Assembly: GCA_023665145.1 (NCBI GenBank)
Contig: JAMPEM010000012.1
Location: 1-56,914, forward strand
DNA from: Bacteroides sp.
GTDB lineage: Bacteria > Bacteroidota > Bacteroidia > Bacteroidales > Muribaculaceae
Direction of reading: 5' to 3'
Length of the DNA: 56,914 nucleotides
Within the stretch, counting starts at the first letter, position 1; each line of letters opens with the position of its first letter. The position numbers were made by a program, and so were the translations under genes. This document shows, piece by piece, positions 27,249 to 36,949 of this stretch. A model generated the notes under the pieces. That model did no database searches. It was given only the letters and a program-made list of their open reading frames with translations, and had not been told where the DNA came from.

Positions 27249-27856
27249 AGCCATTAATATTGATAGGAGCCGGAGGGCATTGCCGTTCGGTGATAGATGC
27301 GGCGGAATCGGCCGGATTATCCATAGCAGGTGTGTTGGATCGAGCTGATTCTGACGTGTCAGATGTGTTGGGATATAATGTGGTAGGCGATGATGACATG
27401 ATACCACAGTTAGTTCCGGACTGTTCATTTATTGTTACTGTAGGATATATCAAATCACCTGAATTACGCAGAAAATTACATACACTGGTCAAGGAAAGTC
27501 GAGGAGAGTTGGGAAAAGTGATAGCTTCGACGTCAAGAGTTTCTCTTCATTCACATATTGGAGAAGGAACTGTAATATTGCACCATGCAACGATAAATGC
27601 CGGAGCGCGAGTTGGGTGTGGATGTATAATAAATTCCGGTGCAAATATAGAGCATGATGTCAGAATAGGAGACGGGACACATATCTCTACCGGATGTATA
27701 ATTAACGGGAATTGTATCATCGGGGATGAGGTGTTTGTGGGAAGCGGGACAGTGATGTCAAATGGAGTAAAGATTTGCTCGGGTGCTGTAATCGGAGCAG
27801 GTAGTCTTGTTCTTCACGATATAACCGAACCGGGAGTTCATTATGGAATAATATGA
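27245..27856 (+). CDS. NeuD/PglD-type sugar N-acetyltransferase (LegH-like)
   Basis: This 203-residue acyltransferase has an N-terminal Rossmann-like domain (ILIGAGGHCRSVIDAAE) and a C-terminal left-handed beta helix from about residue 95, with hexapeptide repeats such as GARVGCGCIIN and GTHISTGCIIN. His in EHDVRIG is the likely general base. It would acetylate the 4-amino sugar made by the LegC enzyme using acetyl-CoA. The overlap with both neighbours (4 bases each) indicates tight coupling. An O-acetylating NeuD role cannot be excluded. Confidence 0.83.
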   Translation: MKPLILIGAGGHCRSVIDAAESAGLSIAGVLDRADSDVSDVLGYNVVGDDDMIPQLVPDCSFIVTVGYIKSPELRRKLHTLVKESRGELGKVIASTSRVSLHSHIGEGTVILHHATINAGARVGCGCIINSGANIEHDVRIGDGTHISTGCIINGNCIIGDEVFVGSGTVMSNGVKICSGAVIGAGSLVLHDITEPGVHYGII

Positions 27857-28866
27857 GAAAGGATCATACAATAATCATAGCCGAAGCGGGAGTGAACCAT
27901 AATGGAGATCTACAAATGGCACTTCAGCTTGTGGATGCGGCAGCCGAAGCGGGTGCAGATATTGTGAAATTTCAAACGTTTAAGGCAAAAAATATAGTGA
28001 CTGTAAATGCCACTCGAGCCCTGTATCAGATTGAAAATATGAGCGGTGAAGAGATTTCTCAATTTAAGATGCTTGAGAAACTTGAACTTTCCGATTCAGA
28101 CCATATTGCAATTATGAATCGATGCAAGGAGAGAGGGATAGAATTTTTGTCCACACCGTTCGACCTTGAAAGTATAGATTTTTTGGCGCATTTGGGGTTG
28201 AACACGTGGAAGATCCCTTCGGGTGAGATTACGAATTATTTCATGCTCAAAGAGATTGCCAAGCATAACGGGAATGTGATATTATCTACCGGGATGTCCA
28301 CAATTGACGAGATAAGCGAGGCTTTGGAAGTCCTGAAAATTAATGGACAAAATCCCGAACGGGTTACATTGCTTCATTGCACTACGCAATATCCTACACC
28401 TATGGAGGATGTGAATCTTCGTGCTTTGATTACATTAAGAGATATATTTCATCTATCTATCGGTTATTCTGATCATACACAGGGGATTGAGATACCGATA
28501 GCAGCAGTTGCTGTTGGTGCTTCGGTGATAGAGAAACATTTTACGTTGAGCAGAGAATTGCCGGGTCCCGACCATAAAGCATCGCTTGAGCCAAGCGAGC
28601 TTAAACAGATGATAAATGCAATCAGGAATATAGAAAAGGGTATGGGAGACGGTCGAAAAAGGGTGACGGAATCGGAAAAGTCTAATCGCGGTGTGGCCAG
28701 GAAAAGTTTGGTGGCAAGTAAGCCAATCCGTAGAGGTGAAATACTGACAGAGGAGAATGTAACGGCAAAGCGTCCCGGAAACGGAATTTCACCTATGAAA
28801 TGGATAGAATTGTCGGGGAGTGTGGCAAAGAGGGATTATAATACAGACGATCAAATAGAGTTATGA
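27853..28866 (+). CDS. legI: Nonulosonic acid synthase (NeuB/LegI family)
   Basis: This 337-residue enzyme condenses phosphoenolpyruvate with a 2-acetamido sugar to form a nine-carbon acid. The TIM barrel starts IIIAEAGVNHNGDL and contains VKFQTFKA, STPFDLES, KIPSGEITN, STGMST, LLHCTTQYPTP and GYSDHTQG, with HFTL as metal ligand. The C-terminal antifreeze-like SAF domain (residues 280-337) follows. Context with an aminotransferase and a C4 acetyltransferase favours legionaminic acid over sialic acid. It overlaps both neighbours by 4 bases. Confidence 0.9.
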   Translation: MRKDHTIIIAEAGVNHNGDLQMALQLVDAAAEAGADIVKFQTFKAKNIVTVNATRALYQIENMSGEEISQFKMLEKLELSDSDHIAIMNRCKERGIEFLSTPFDLESIDFLAHLGLNTWKIPSGEITNYFMLKEIAKHNGNVILSTGMSTIDEISEALEVLKINGQNPERVTLLHCTTQYPTPMEDVNLRALITLRDIFHLSIGYSDHTQGIEIPIAAVAVGASVIEKHFTLSRELPGPDHKASLEPSELKQMINAIRNIEKGMGDGRKRVTESEKSNRGVARKSLVASKPIRRGEILTEENVTAKRPGNGISPMKWIELSGSVAKRDYNTDDQIEL

Positions 28867-30038
28867 CAGAAAAGAAGAATCTCCGCAAGGTATGTGTCTT
28901 TACAGGTTCTCGGGCTGAATATGGCATATTGAGCAGACTGATGAAAAATATAGAGGAACACCCCGAGCTGGAGCTTCAAACGGTGGTTACGAATATGCAT
29001 CTTTCACCCGAATATGGTCTGACGGTCAGTGAGATAGAGTCAGATGGATTTAAGATCGATAAGAGGGTGGAGATGCTCCTGTCGTCGGATACTGCTGTCG
29101 GAACAACGAAATCAGCGGGTTTGGGGATGATAGGGTATGCGGATGCGCTGTCGGAGTTAAGTCCTGATATTATAGTGATACTTGGTGACAGATATGAGAT
29201 GATGGGTGTAGCGCAAACGGCATTGTTTTTCAATATTCCGGTAGCTCATTTGCATGGAGGCGAAATAACAGAAGGTGCTTATGATGATTCGATTCGTCAT
29301 GCGATTACTAAATTGAGCAATCTTCATTTTACGTCTACTGAAGAGTATCGCCGTAACGTGATTCAGATGGGCGAGAATCCGGAGATGGTGTTTAATTTCG
29401 GGGCACCGGGAGTGGATAATATTAAAGGGACGGAGATACTTGATAAAGAGAGATTGATGGAATCGATAGGGTTTGATTTGGGTGAACGATATCTTGTCGC
29501 GACATATCATCCGGTGACAAAGCAACCGGGAGAAGGGAAGGCACAAACGGAGGTTTTTGTGGACAGCCTCAGAAAATATCTAAAAGATTTAAAAGTGTTG
29601 ATAACACTTCCAAATTCTGATACTGAGGGTAGGGAAGTGACACAGGTTCTGAAGGTGTTTGAGAAATGTTATCCGGAACGGGTCAAGACAGTTACATCTC
29701 TTGGACGCAAGAGGTATTATTCTGCGGTGTATCATTCACTTGGAGTGGTGGGTAATTCATCAAGCGGATTGATAGAGGTTCCGACGCTTGGAGTCCCTAC
29801 TCTGAATATCGGTGATCGACAGAAGGGAAGGACACGTGGAGAAAGTGTGGTGGATTGCACTGTTGACAGAAAGGAGATTGTCGCAGGAATTGCAGAGATA
29901 TTGAGCGATGATATGCAGTCAAAACGCAATGAATTTACGAATCCATACGAAGGAGAGGATACGATAAGAAGGATAACAGAACAATTGGCGAAGGTGGATT
30001 TAAAAGCTGCAATGGAAAAACGATTTTATAAGATATGA
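28863..30038 (+). CDS. legG: Hydrolysing NDP-sugar 2-epimerase (NeuC/LegG family)
   Basis: This 391-residue GT-B-fold enzyme would remove the nucleotide and invert C2 to give the mannose-configured substrate for the synthase. Marks: FTGSRAEYGIL at the start, ILGDRYEMM, HLHGGEITEGAYDDSIRHAITKLS, TYHPVT, and GNSSSGLIEVPTLGVPTLNIGDRQKGR. It is the last gene of the cluster. A CMP-sugar synthetase (neuA/legF) is missing here and must be elsewhere for the product to be used. Confidence 0.9.
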   Translation: MTEKKNLRKVCVFTGSRAEYGILSRLMKNIEEHPELELQTVVTNMHLSPEYGLTVSEIESDGFKIDKRVEMLLSSDTAVGTTKSAGLGMIGYADALSELSPDIIVILGDRYEMMGVAQTALFFNIPVAHLHGGEITEGAYDDSIRHAITKLSNLHFTSTEEYRRNVIQMGENPEMVFNFGAPGVDNIKGTEILDKERLMESIGFDLGERYLVATYHPVTKQPGEGKAQTEVFVDSLRKYLKDLKVLITLPNSDTEGREVTQVLKVFEKCYPERVKTVTSLGRKRYYSAVYHSLGVVGNSSSGLIEVPTLGVPTLNIGDRQKGRTRGESVVDCTVDRKEIVAGIAEILSDDMQSKRNEFTNPYEGEDTIRRITEQLAKVDLKAAMEKRFYKI

Positions 30039-30162
30039 ATAAATAGGGGATATTCAGGAAGATATGTTTGTTGGTGAAAAAAAGATATAAAAAAGTGCTG
30101 AAAAAGTTATACGGAATTCAGCTATAATGATTAATTTTGAGCCAAATTTCGAATATACGATT

Positions 30163-30546
30163 ATGGCGAAAGAAAAATTTACCGTACAGTACATTTTGAA
30201 GAGTATTCCGGAATCTCTCCTTTGGTCGTTTATCTCAGACGATGCGGGGTTGTCATCATGGTTTGCCGATAGGGTAAGTCATGTTGGTATGCGACATGAG
30301 TTTGAATGGGACGGTTCTGTGGAGGTCGCAGAATTGATAGATTATCAGGAACCGGAGTATGTTAAATTCCATCGTGAGGATAGCAATCCGGAAGAGTATT
30401 GGGAATTAAGAATATCGGTAGACGAATTGACGGACGAAACAGTACTTACAGTTACGGATTTCAGCGAGCCTGGAGAAAGGGAGGACGATATAGAGCTTTG
30501 GAATGCTCAAATCGAACAACTAAAAGATAAGCTTGGATGCCGTTGA
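30163..30546 (+). CDS. START-like domain (SRPBCC) protein
   Basis: This 127-residue protein belongs to a Bacteroidetes family annotated as START-like or AHSA1-related. It begins MAKEKFTVQYIL and has the SRPBCC pattern: helix with LLWSFISDDAGLSSWFAD, a strand HEFEWDG, and a long C-terminal helix with LWNAQIEQLKDKL. The binding pocket ligand is unknown. The ATG at 30163 fits the family start; a longer form from 30127 adds 12 non-conserved residues. It sits between the nonulosonate cluster and the LptF/G-like permease, and this gene-permease neighbourhood is familiar in Bacteroidales. Confidence 0.75.
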   Translation: MAKEKFTVQYILKSIPESLLWSFISDDAGLSSWFADRVSHVGMRHEFEWDGSVEVAELIDYQEPEYVKFHREDSNPEEYWELRISVDELTDETVLTVTDFSEPGEREDDIELWNAQIEQLKDKLGCR

Positions 30547-30575
30547 GAATAAAGGATGTGGAATAACATTTCCTA

Positions 30576-32465
30576 ATGAGGATAATTAAGAGACTGCATT
30601 TATTCATCCTGCAGAGTTTTCTGCCGCTTTTTGCGATGACATTCTTCATCGTACTTTTCATTGTGTTGATGCAGTTTCTTTGGAAATACATAGATGATCT
30701 TGTCGGGAAGGGTTTGTCTGTAGATGTGATAGGAGAATTGTTCTTCTATGCTGCAGTAAGTATGGTGCCAATGGCATTACCGCTTGCCATTTTGCTTGCG
30801 TCGTTGATGACGTTTGGTAATCTTGGCGAGAAATTTGAGCTAACGGCAATGAAGGCTTCGGGAATTTCGCTTGTAAGGGTTATGACACCATTGATAATTC
30901 TTGTCGGGGGAATATCTGTGGGTGCATTTTTCTTTCAGAATAATGTGCTTCCAAAGGCGCAGGTGAAAATGTGGACGTTGCTCTTTTCAATGCGTCAGAA
31001 ATCCCCGGAGGTGGAAATACCCCAGGGGGTGTTCTATGACAGAATTCCCGGATATTCACTTTTTGTCAAGACTAAGAATCAGGAAACGGGATTACTGTAT
31101 AATGTCATGATATATGATATTAAAGAGGGTGGAGACAACAGCACAATTCTTCTTTCGGATTCCGCACTACTTGCCTTTACTCCCGATAACAGGTATCTTT
31201 ATTTACATCTTTTTCATGGTGAACAGTTTGAAAATCTCCGCGAAGCACGCATGATGGATGCCAATGTTCCGTTTCGCCGTGAAAATTTTGAAGATAAACA
31301 GATACTTATCCCATTCGATGCAAATTTCAATCGCCTTGATGAGGAGGGGATGAGGAAACAATACGTCGGTAAGAATATAGCGGAGCTGAACTTTGCCATC
31401 GACTCTATAGGAAAGCGGGTGGATTCCATAGGAGATATTTATGCAGTCGGGCTTAAGAATGATTTCTCAAGCAGATTTGGTGGAAGTAATTCTCGTGGAA
31501 AAAAAATTGAAACTAAAGGACTTCCGGCCATAAAGTCCATTGATTCATTATTGATATTAGAAGATGCCGGGCGTAAGGGAATGATATATCAAACGGCTGT
31601 GATGCAAGCCAGGGGACAGGCTCAAAATTATGAATTTAAATCCGCAGCGTTTGAGGATGAGAAACGGGTGATGAGGCGAAACAAGATTGAGTTGATAAAG
31701 AAATTCACGCTCTCGGTAGCTTGTATAATAATGTTTTTTATTGGAGCACCTCTTGGCGCAATTATAAGAAAAGGAGGTATTGGTACACCACTTGTAATCT
31801 CAGTCCTTTTATTCCTTGTTTATTATATCATAGACAATACGGGTTATAAAATGGCGCGTGACGGAAGATGGGATGTGAATTTCGGTATATGGCTATCCAC
31901 AATCGTGCTTGCTCCGTTGGGCATATATGTGACATATAAAGCAATGAATGACTCTGCCGTGTTTGATAAAGATGCTTGGTTGAGAGTATTCCGTAGATTC
32001 TTACCTGAACGAGATCGGAGAAAGATTGAGTTTAAGGAAGTAGTGTTTAAAGATATATCGGAAAAGGTGGCTGTTTACAGGCTTAACACATTAGTGGAAG
32101 AATGTAAAGAGTATGAAGATATCGCAGGGAAAGACCTTGGGTATTTTTCCTATTTTAAGCGAGGGTATGACAGGAAGCGATTATTATCGATATCGGATTT
32201 GCTTGAGGGTACGATAGATTATCTGAGAGATAGTACAAATCGTAATGTAGTGGGGTTGTTGTCAAGCTATCCGTATGTAAGCCCAGGATGGTATTTTGAT
32301 CCGGGACGATACGGATATTTTGGAAAGACATTGGAAATATTTTTTCCGACAGGTGTCGTTATATGGCTTTATGCAATGAGAAAACACCGTAAAATGCTGT
32401 ATAAAATAGGGAAAATAAAAGAAGTATCAGAACGAATTTCAAGTCTGTTGGAGAATCAGCACTAA
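30576..32465 (+). CDS. LptF/LptG-type (YjgP/YjgQ) permease
   Basis: This 629-residue inner-membrane protein resembles the permease subunits that extract lipopolysaccharide with LptB. Three N-terminal helices (about residues 10-110) begin with the basic RIIKRLHLFILQSF segment, followed by a periplasmic domain (110-360) and three further helices (about 370-455) with FFIGAPLGAIIRKGG. A 150-residue cytoplasmic tail, absent from enterobacterial LptF, ends with another hydrophobic stretch. Bacteroidetes versions are typically this long. It is the last gene before a strong terminator. With lpxH it points to lipopolysaccharide synthesis and export. Confidence 0.87.
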   Translation: MRIIKRLHLFILQSFLPLFAMTFFIVLFIVLMQFLWKYIDDLVGKGLSVDVIGELFFYAAVSMVPMALPLAILLASLMTFGNLGEKFELTAMKASGISLVRVMTPLIILVGGISVGAFFFQNNVLPKAQVKMWTLLFSMRQKSPEVEIPQGVFYDRIPGYSLFVKTKNQETGLLYNVMIYDIKEGGDNSTILLSDSALLAFTPDNRYLYLHLFHGEQFENLREARMMDANVPFRRENFEDKQILIPFDANFNRLDEEGMRKQYVGKNIAELNFAIDSIGKRVDSIGDIYAVGLKNDFSSRFGGSNSRGKKIETKGLPAIKSIDSLLILEDAGRKGMIYQTAVMQARGQAQNYEFKSAAFEDEKRVMRRNKIELIKKFTLSVACIIMFFIGAPLGAIIRKGGIGTPLVISVLLFLVYYIIDNTGYKMARDGRWDVNFGIWLSTIVLAPLGIYVTYKAMNDSAVFDKDAWLRVFRRFLPERDRRKIEFKEVVFKDISEKVAVYRLNTLVEECKEYEDIAGKDLGYFSYFKRGYDRKRLLSISDLLEGTIDYLRDSTNRNVVGLLSSYPYVSPGWYFDPGRYGYFGKTLEIFFPTGVVIWLYAMRKHRKMLYKIGKIKEVSERISSLLENQH

Positions 32466-32509
32466 ACCTCTTAGAGTTTTTTAAAAAAATTACAATACAA
32501 TCAAACAGC

Positions 32510-32543
32510 AAAAAGGAACCGCCCTCACGAGTGATTCCTTTTT
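32510..32543. terminator. Terminator after the LptF/G-like gene
   Basis: AAAAAGGAA (32510-32518) pairs with TTCCTTTTT (32535-32543), leaving a T tract in the plus direction and an A tract before the stem, so it can work both ways. It lies 45 bases beyond the permease stop. Confidence 0.75.
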
Positions 32544-32824
32544 ATTAATAGGAATATCCTATTAACTTAAACTTAAATGAACAAAAAATTATCTTCTTTC
32601 AAGTTTAAAACATATTTTAGTGGAATAAAGTTCTGAAATAAAATGTTAAAATTGTATTTAAGATTGTGAAAACGTAAGATAAATAACCGTAAATCGAGCA
32701 AAAAATGAGTTGGGTGCTTGACAAATGTAATCTGATTCGCTTGATGTGTGGATGAATTTTATAAATATTGACGTAAAATAGAAGGAATGAAAGTTGAGGG
32801 AAACTCGTTAGAGTGTAAAAATTT
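32544..32824. other. Intergenic stretch without recognisable gene
   Basis: The interval between two convergent genes is AT-rich. A 72-codon open frame on the minus strand (32617-32835) has no family features and runs into the neighbouring gene. I see no tRNA or repeat here. Confidence 0.5.
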
Positions 32825-33208
32825 TTAACATTCACCCTTTAGTTTGCGAAGTTTTTCATTAATCTCTTGTTGTTGCCGCTCAAGTTCTGAGATCATGTTT
32901 TGGCGTAAACGTGCCTTTAGCAGGTCTACTTCCTCATGTAGTGATTTAATTGATTCGCGGATGGAATTGAGATTATTATCGTTGATGTTTTTAGATTTGC
33001 GAAGCAAGATTTTGACATTATCAATAGCCTGTCGAATGGCATCTTCGTCAGCCATCTCAGCATTAATCTTCTTCATTCTGAATTCCCAATTTTTGATAGA
33101 TGCGTATTGACGGTCAATGTCTTTTGCAAGAAAGTTGTCTATATATTCTTGAGATTTTCCTTTTAGAAAAGCGGGACGCAGAGCCTGAATTGTTTCTAAT
33201 TTACCCAT
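32825..33208 (-). CDS. Small coiled-coil protein of unknown function
   Basis: I do not recognise this 127-residue protein. It is highly charged with no signal peptide, membrane segment or Cys pair. Residues 1-60 are mixed helical (KGKSQEYIDNFLAKDIDRQY), and residues about 70-120 form a coiled coil with many Glu, Lys, Leu and Gln. The single Cys is the last residue. A TAGCTTTG -7 box lies at 33235-33242 on the minus strand, about 27 bases upstream, so it seems to be an independent gene. It is divergent from the topoisomerase IV subunit gene. Confidence 0.65.
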   Translation of the reverse strand: MGKLETIQALRPAFLKGKSQEYIDNFLAKDIDRQYASIKNWEFRMKKINAEMADEDAIRQAIDNVKILLRKSKNINDNNLNSIRESIKSLHEEVDLLKARLRQNMISELERQQQEINEKLRKLKGEC

Positions 33209-33282
33209 ACTGTTAATGTTACTATAAATTGTATCAAAGCTACAATATTCTTAATGCAAATTTAAGAAATATAATTGATTTA

Positions 33283-33314
33283 TTTGCAGATTAGCCAAAA
33301 AAATTGTAACTTTA
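33283..33314 (+). promoter_or_regulatory. Promoter of the parC transcript
   Basis: TTTG (33283-33286) and TAACTTTA (33307-33314) are spaced by 20 bases. The last base departs from the TAnnTTTG consensus. The ATG lies 61 bases downstream. Confidence 0.6.
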
Positions 33315-33375
33315 CGAAAATTTTATTATAAAAGAGGAATGCTCTAAAAGAGAATTTTGAGCTATTGAATCAGAT

Positions 33376-36093
33376 ATGGATGAAGGGCAAATCGATAAAA
33401 TAGAACCGACAGATACTGCTCCGCAAAATTCAGTTGACAGGGAGGAGAATACTGAAGAATATACCGATTCGAGTGAATTGATTCCGGATGAAGAGGAATT
33501 TAAGATAGCTGTCACCGGAGATAAGCGTACAGTATTGTCCGGAATGTTTCGAGATTGGTATTTGGAGTATGCAAGCTATGTGATACTTGAACGAGCTGTT
33601 CCACATATCGAAGATGGACTCAAGCCGGTTCAGAGACGCATCCTCCACTCGATGCAGACGCTTGATGACGGTCGCTTCAATAAGGTGGCAAATATTGTGG
33701 GAAATACGATGCAATATCATCCTCATGGAGATGCATCGATAGGGGATGCGCTTGTGCAGCTCGGTCAGAAGGATTTGCTGATAGACACTCAGGGAAATTG
33801 GGGAAATATTCTTACCGGAGATGAAGCCGCTGCACCTCGTTATATCGAAGCCCGACTTTCTGAATTTGCTCTTGAGACAGTTTTTAATCCCAAGATAACA
33901 GAATGGACACTTTCCTATGACGGCCGCAAAAGGGAACCGGTCACTCTGCCGGTGAAATTTCCGCTGCTGCTTGCTCAGGGAGTGGAGGGTATTGCCGTCG
34001 GTCTGTCATCGAAGATTCTTCCTCATAATTTCAATGAAATAATTGATGCGGCGATTGCATATCTTAATAACGAGTCGTTTACACTGCTTCCGGATTTTCA
34101 GACGGGTGGTCTGATGGATGTATCCAGATATAATGACGGTGCCCGGGGCGGTGCTGTTAAGGTTAGAGCTAAGATTGAGAAACTCGATAATAAGACTCTT
34201 GTCATAACAGAACTTCCGTTTGGAAAAAATACAAGTACACTGATTTCCTCAATTCTCAGTGCTATGGAGAAAGGGAAAATCAAGATTCGCCATGTGGATA
34301 ACAATACGTCGGCTAACGCTGAGATTGTGGTTCATTTAATTCCGGGAACATCTTCTGATAAGGCTATAGATGCTTTGTATGCGTTTACAGATTGCGAAGT
34401 GAGTATATCCCCAAATTGTTGCGTAGTTCGCGATAAGAAGCCGCGATTTATGTCGGTAAGCGAATTATTGCGATTCTCTGTTGATCATACGATGGAGCTT
34501 TTGCGTCAGGAATTGGAGATAAGACTTGCTGAATCAAGAGAAGCCCGACTTCTATTGTCTCTTGAAAAAATATTCATCGAAGAGCGGATGTATAAAGATC
34601 GTCAGGTGGAGCAATCTTCCGATATGGATGCGGCAGTAGATAGGGTGGATGAACTGTTGGAACCATTCAAACCCTCTTTCTTCCGCGAAATTATAAGAGA
34701 AGATTTGTTGAAGTTGTGGGAAATCAAAATGGCGAGGATTCTGGCCTTTAACGCCTCCAAGGCGGAAGAAAGAATAGCAGCGCTCGAAGCCGAAATAGAG
34801 CAGCTTGAATATGACCTCAATCACATAGTGGAATATACAGTAAAGTGGTTCAAGCATCTTAAGGACAAATATGGCGCAAGGTATCCAAGACGCACTGTGA
34901 TACGCGGGTTTGATTCTATAGAGGCGTCCAAAGTAGCAGAGGCCAATAAGCGTTTCTATTTTGACAAAGAGGGTGGATTTGTAGGTACGGCTCTAAAAGA
35001 TAAAAAATTCCTTTTTACTTGCTCAGACCTTGATGATGTCATTATATTTTATAAGACGGGGACATATAAGATTGTGAGGGTGCAAGAGAAATTGTATGTC
35101 GGCAAGAAGATATTGCATATAGGCCTTTTTAAAAAGAATGATGAACGTACTATCTACAATGTCATTTATCGGAATGGCAAAGATGGGTATTACTATAAGA
35201 AAAGATTCTTTATCACCGGCTTGACAAGAGATAAAGAATATGATATGACCAAGGGCTTGCCCGGAAGTAAGATAGAATGGTTTACTGCTAACAGTAACGG
35301 AGAAGCTGAGGTTGTTAAGGTAATGTTGAAAGACGAGCCGCTTCCCGGTGGCCGCAGGCCGAGGATTAGTGAGGTGATTGTTGATTTTTCAGAGCTTGCG
35401 GTGAAAGGGAAAGAGGCTCTTGGTAATCTTGTCACCAAATATCCCGTATCGTCGGTCACATTGTTAGAGAAAGGTAAAAGTACGCTCGGTGGTAGAGAGG
35501 TATGGTTTGACTGCGATGTGCTCAGACTTAATTATGACGGCCGCGGTGAAAGTCTCGGATTGTTTCAAGGAGAAGATAAGATACTTGTTCTTACCCGCGA
35601 TGGAGAATTTTTCACCACCGGGTATTCAGACGAAATACATTTTGATGACAATATCTTCAGGATAGAGAAGTTTGATCCGTCAAAGGTATGGACTCTGGTG
35701 CTTTTTGATGCATCGCAAGGGTTTCCATATATAAAACGATTCGGGTTTGAGATTTCAGCAAAACCGCAGCGATATGTCGGCAATGAACCGGAGTCGAAAT
35801 TATTGCTTCTGACAGATACTGTCTATCCGCGTCTTGAAGTCGTATTTGGTGGTGTAGATGAGGTGCGTCCTCCCATGATATTTGAAGCTGATGAATTTAT
35901 AGGGGTTAAAAGTTTCAAGGCTAAGGGGAAACGACTCACTACATATCAGATGGCGTCTGTGGAGGAATTGGAGCCTACTCGCATCCCGGAAGCCGAGCCC
36001 GAGGTTGAAGTTGAAATTGTCGAAGATGTGAATGATACTGAAGATGGGCCTCAAATTGTGCAAGGGGATCTTTTTGAAAATGTGTCTGATTGA
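33376..36093 (+). CDS. parC: DNA topoisomerase IV subunit A
   Basis: This subunit cuts and rejoins DNA for chromosome decatenation together with ParE. The 905-residue protein has an acidic N-terminal extension (about 50 residues), then the GyrA/ParC breakage-reunion core: ASYVILERAVPHIEDGLKPV, QYHPHGDASIGDALV, and the catalytic Y156 in APRYIEARL. A coiled-coil gate (about 390-500) and a C-terminal beta-pinwheel follow. The GyrA box is not evident, which favours ParC. The tail after residue 850 is acidic. The DUF3316 gene overlaps its end by 14 bases. Confidence 0.93.
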   Translation: MDEGQIDKIEPTDTAPQNSVDREENTEEYTDSSELIPDEEEFKIAVTGDKRTVLSGMFRDWYLEYASYVILERAVPHIEDGLKPVQRRILHSMQTLDDGRFNKVANIVGNTMQYHPHGDASIGDALVQLGQKDLLIDTQGNWGNILTGDEAAAPRYIEARLSEFALETVFNPKITEWTLSYDGRKREPVTLPVKFPLLLAQGVEGIAVGLSSKILPHNFNEIIDAAIAYLNNESFTLLPDFQTGGLMDVSRYNDGARGGAVKVRAKIEKLDNKTLVITELPFGKNTSTLISSILSAMEKGKIKIRHVDNNTSANAEIVVHLIPGTSSDKAIDALYAFTDCEVSISPNCCVVRDKKPRFMSVSELLRFSVDHTMELLRQELEIRLAESREARLLLSLEKIFIEERMYKDRQVEQSSDMDAAVDRVDELLEPFKPSFFREIIREDLLKLWEIKMARILAFNASKAEERIAALEAEIEQLEYDLNHIVEYTVKWFKHLKDKYGARYPRRTVIRGFDSIEASKVAEANKRFYFDKEGGFVGTALKDKKFLFTCSDLDDVIIFYKTGTYKIVRVQEKLYVGKKILHIGLFKKNDERTIYNVIYRNGKDGYYYKKRFFITGLTRDKEYDMTKGLPGSKIEWFTANSNGEAEVVKVMLKDEPLPGGRRPRISEVIVDFSELAVKGKEALGNLVTKYPVSSVTLLEKGKSTLGGREVWFDCDVLRLNYDGRGESLGLFQGEDKILVLTRDGEFFTTGYSDEIHFDDNIFRIEKFDPSKVWTLVLFDASQGFPYIKRFGFEISAKPQRYVGNEPESKLLLLTDTVYPRLEVVFGGVDEVRPPMIFEADEFIGVKSFKAKGKRLTTYQMASVEELEPTRIPEAEPEVEVEIVEDVNDTEDGPQIVQGDLFENVSD

Positions 36094-36949
36094 TAATATC
36101 TCCGCAAAAACATCCTTATTGATTGTCTTTATGATTTTATCCATATCGGCAAGGGGTGGATGTGTATCGGAATGTGATTCTGTGTCTCGTCCTGTCACTC
36201 AGACCTACTCGATAGAGATAGGAGGGGTGAGCAATTTGGATACCTATATTTCACCGTTGAGGTATCATGGCAGTTCGATAGCACTTTCGGGAACGTGGGC
36301 AAAGTGTATGGCATTTGATGCTAAGAATTGGACCATGCAGTTTGATGCTTATTTAAGTTTTGACCGGTCCTTCAATAAGCATCATTCAGCCGATTTATAT
36401 GGCTTGGATTTTAATTTCAGATGGGGAATAAACAGAAGATGGCAAATGGTGCGCAAATTGCAGTTGAGTGTAGGAGCTACAGTTGGTTTGGATGTTGGCG
36501 CGTTGTATCTTCCTCGCAACAGTAATAATCCGGCTAACATTTCAGCTTCGACGGATTTGTCACTTAGAGCATCTGTATCGTATCCGTTAAAGATAGGAAG
36601 ATTGCCGATATTGATTTCAGAAACGGTATCATTGCCTTCGCTTGCTGTATTCTTCTCTCCACAATATGGTGAGCCATATTATGAAATATATCTTGGCAAC
36701 CATTCGGGACTTGCTCATTTTGGATGGTGGGGTAATCATTTCGGAATTGACAATTTATTGAGTTTCGATCTTGATTTTGGAAGAACAGCTATGAGATTAG
36801 GGTATCGTTTTAATGTACGTTCATCTTTTGTCAATTCCATCAATCATCAAAATGTAATTCATGCGTTTGTTATAGGTGTAATCCCTCACGGACTTGGGCT
36901 TAAGCGTAGGATGTCTTGCAAAACAACTTCAATCAATGCGTTATATTAA
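36080..36949 (+). CDS. DUF3316-like outer-membrane protein
   Basis: This 289-residue protein has an N-terminal hydrophobic signal (TSLLIVFMILSISARGGC) and then a series of amphipathic strands with alternating aromatics, such as WQMVRKLQLSVGATVGLDVGALYL, suggesting an outer-membrane barrel. The pattern matches the DUF3316 family of Bacteroidetes, whose function is unknown. I chose the ATG at 36080, inside the end of parC, because the signal sequence then starts correctly. It overlaps the S41 protease gene by 14 bases. Confidence 0.68.
   Translation: MCLIDNISAKTSLLIVFMILSISARGGCVSECDSVSRPVTQTYSIEIGGVSNLDTYISPLRYHGSSIALSGTWAKCMAFDAKNWTMQFDAYLSFDRSFNKHHSADLYGLDFNFRWGINRRWQMVRKLQLSVGATVGLDVGALYLPRNSNNPANISASTDLSLRASVSYPLKIGRLPILISETVSLPSLAVFFSPQYGEPYYEIYLGNHSGLAHFGWWGNHFGIDNLLSFDLDFGRTAMRLGYRFNVRSSFVNSINHQNVIHAFVIGVIPHGLGLKRRMSCKTTSINALY

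Noticed and set aside
32617..32835. 72-codon minus-strand open frame near the LptF/G terminator
   Set aside because: AT-rich, composition unlike genes here, ends inside the neighbouring coiled-coil gene's 3' end, no conserved pattern.
35800..36198. 132-codon minus-strand frame opposite the end of parC
   Set aside because: Antisense to clearly coding parC and DUF3316 sequence, without recognisable motifs.
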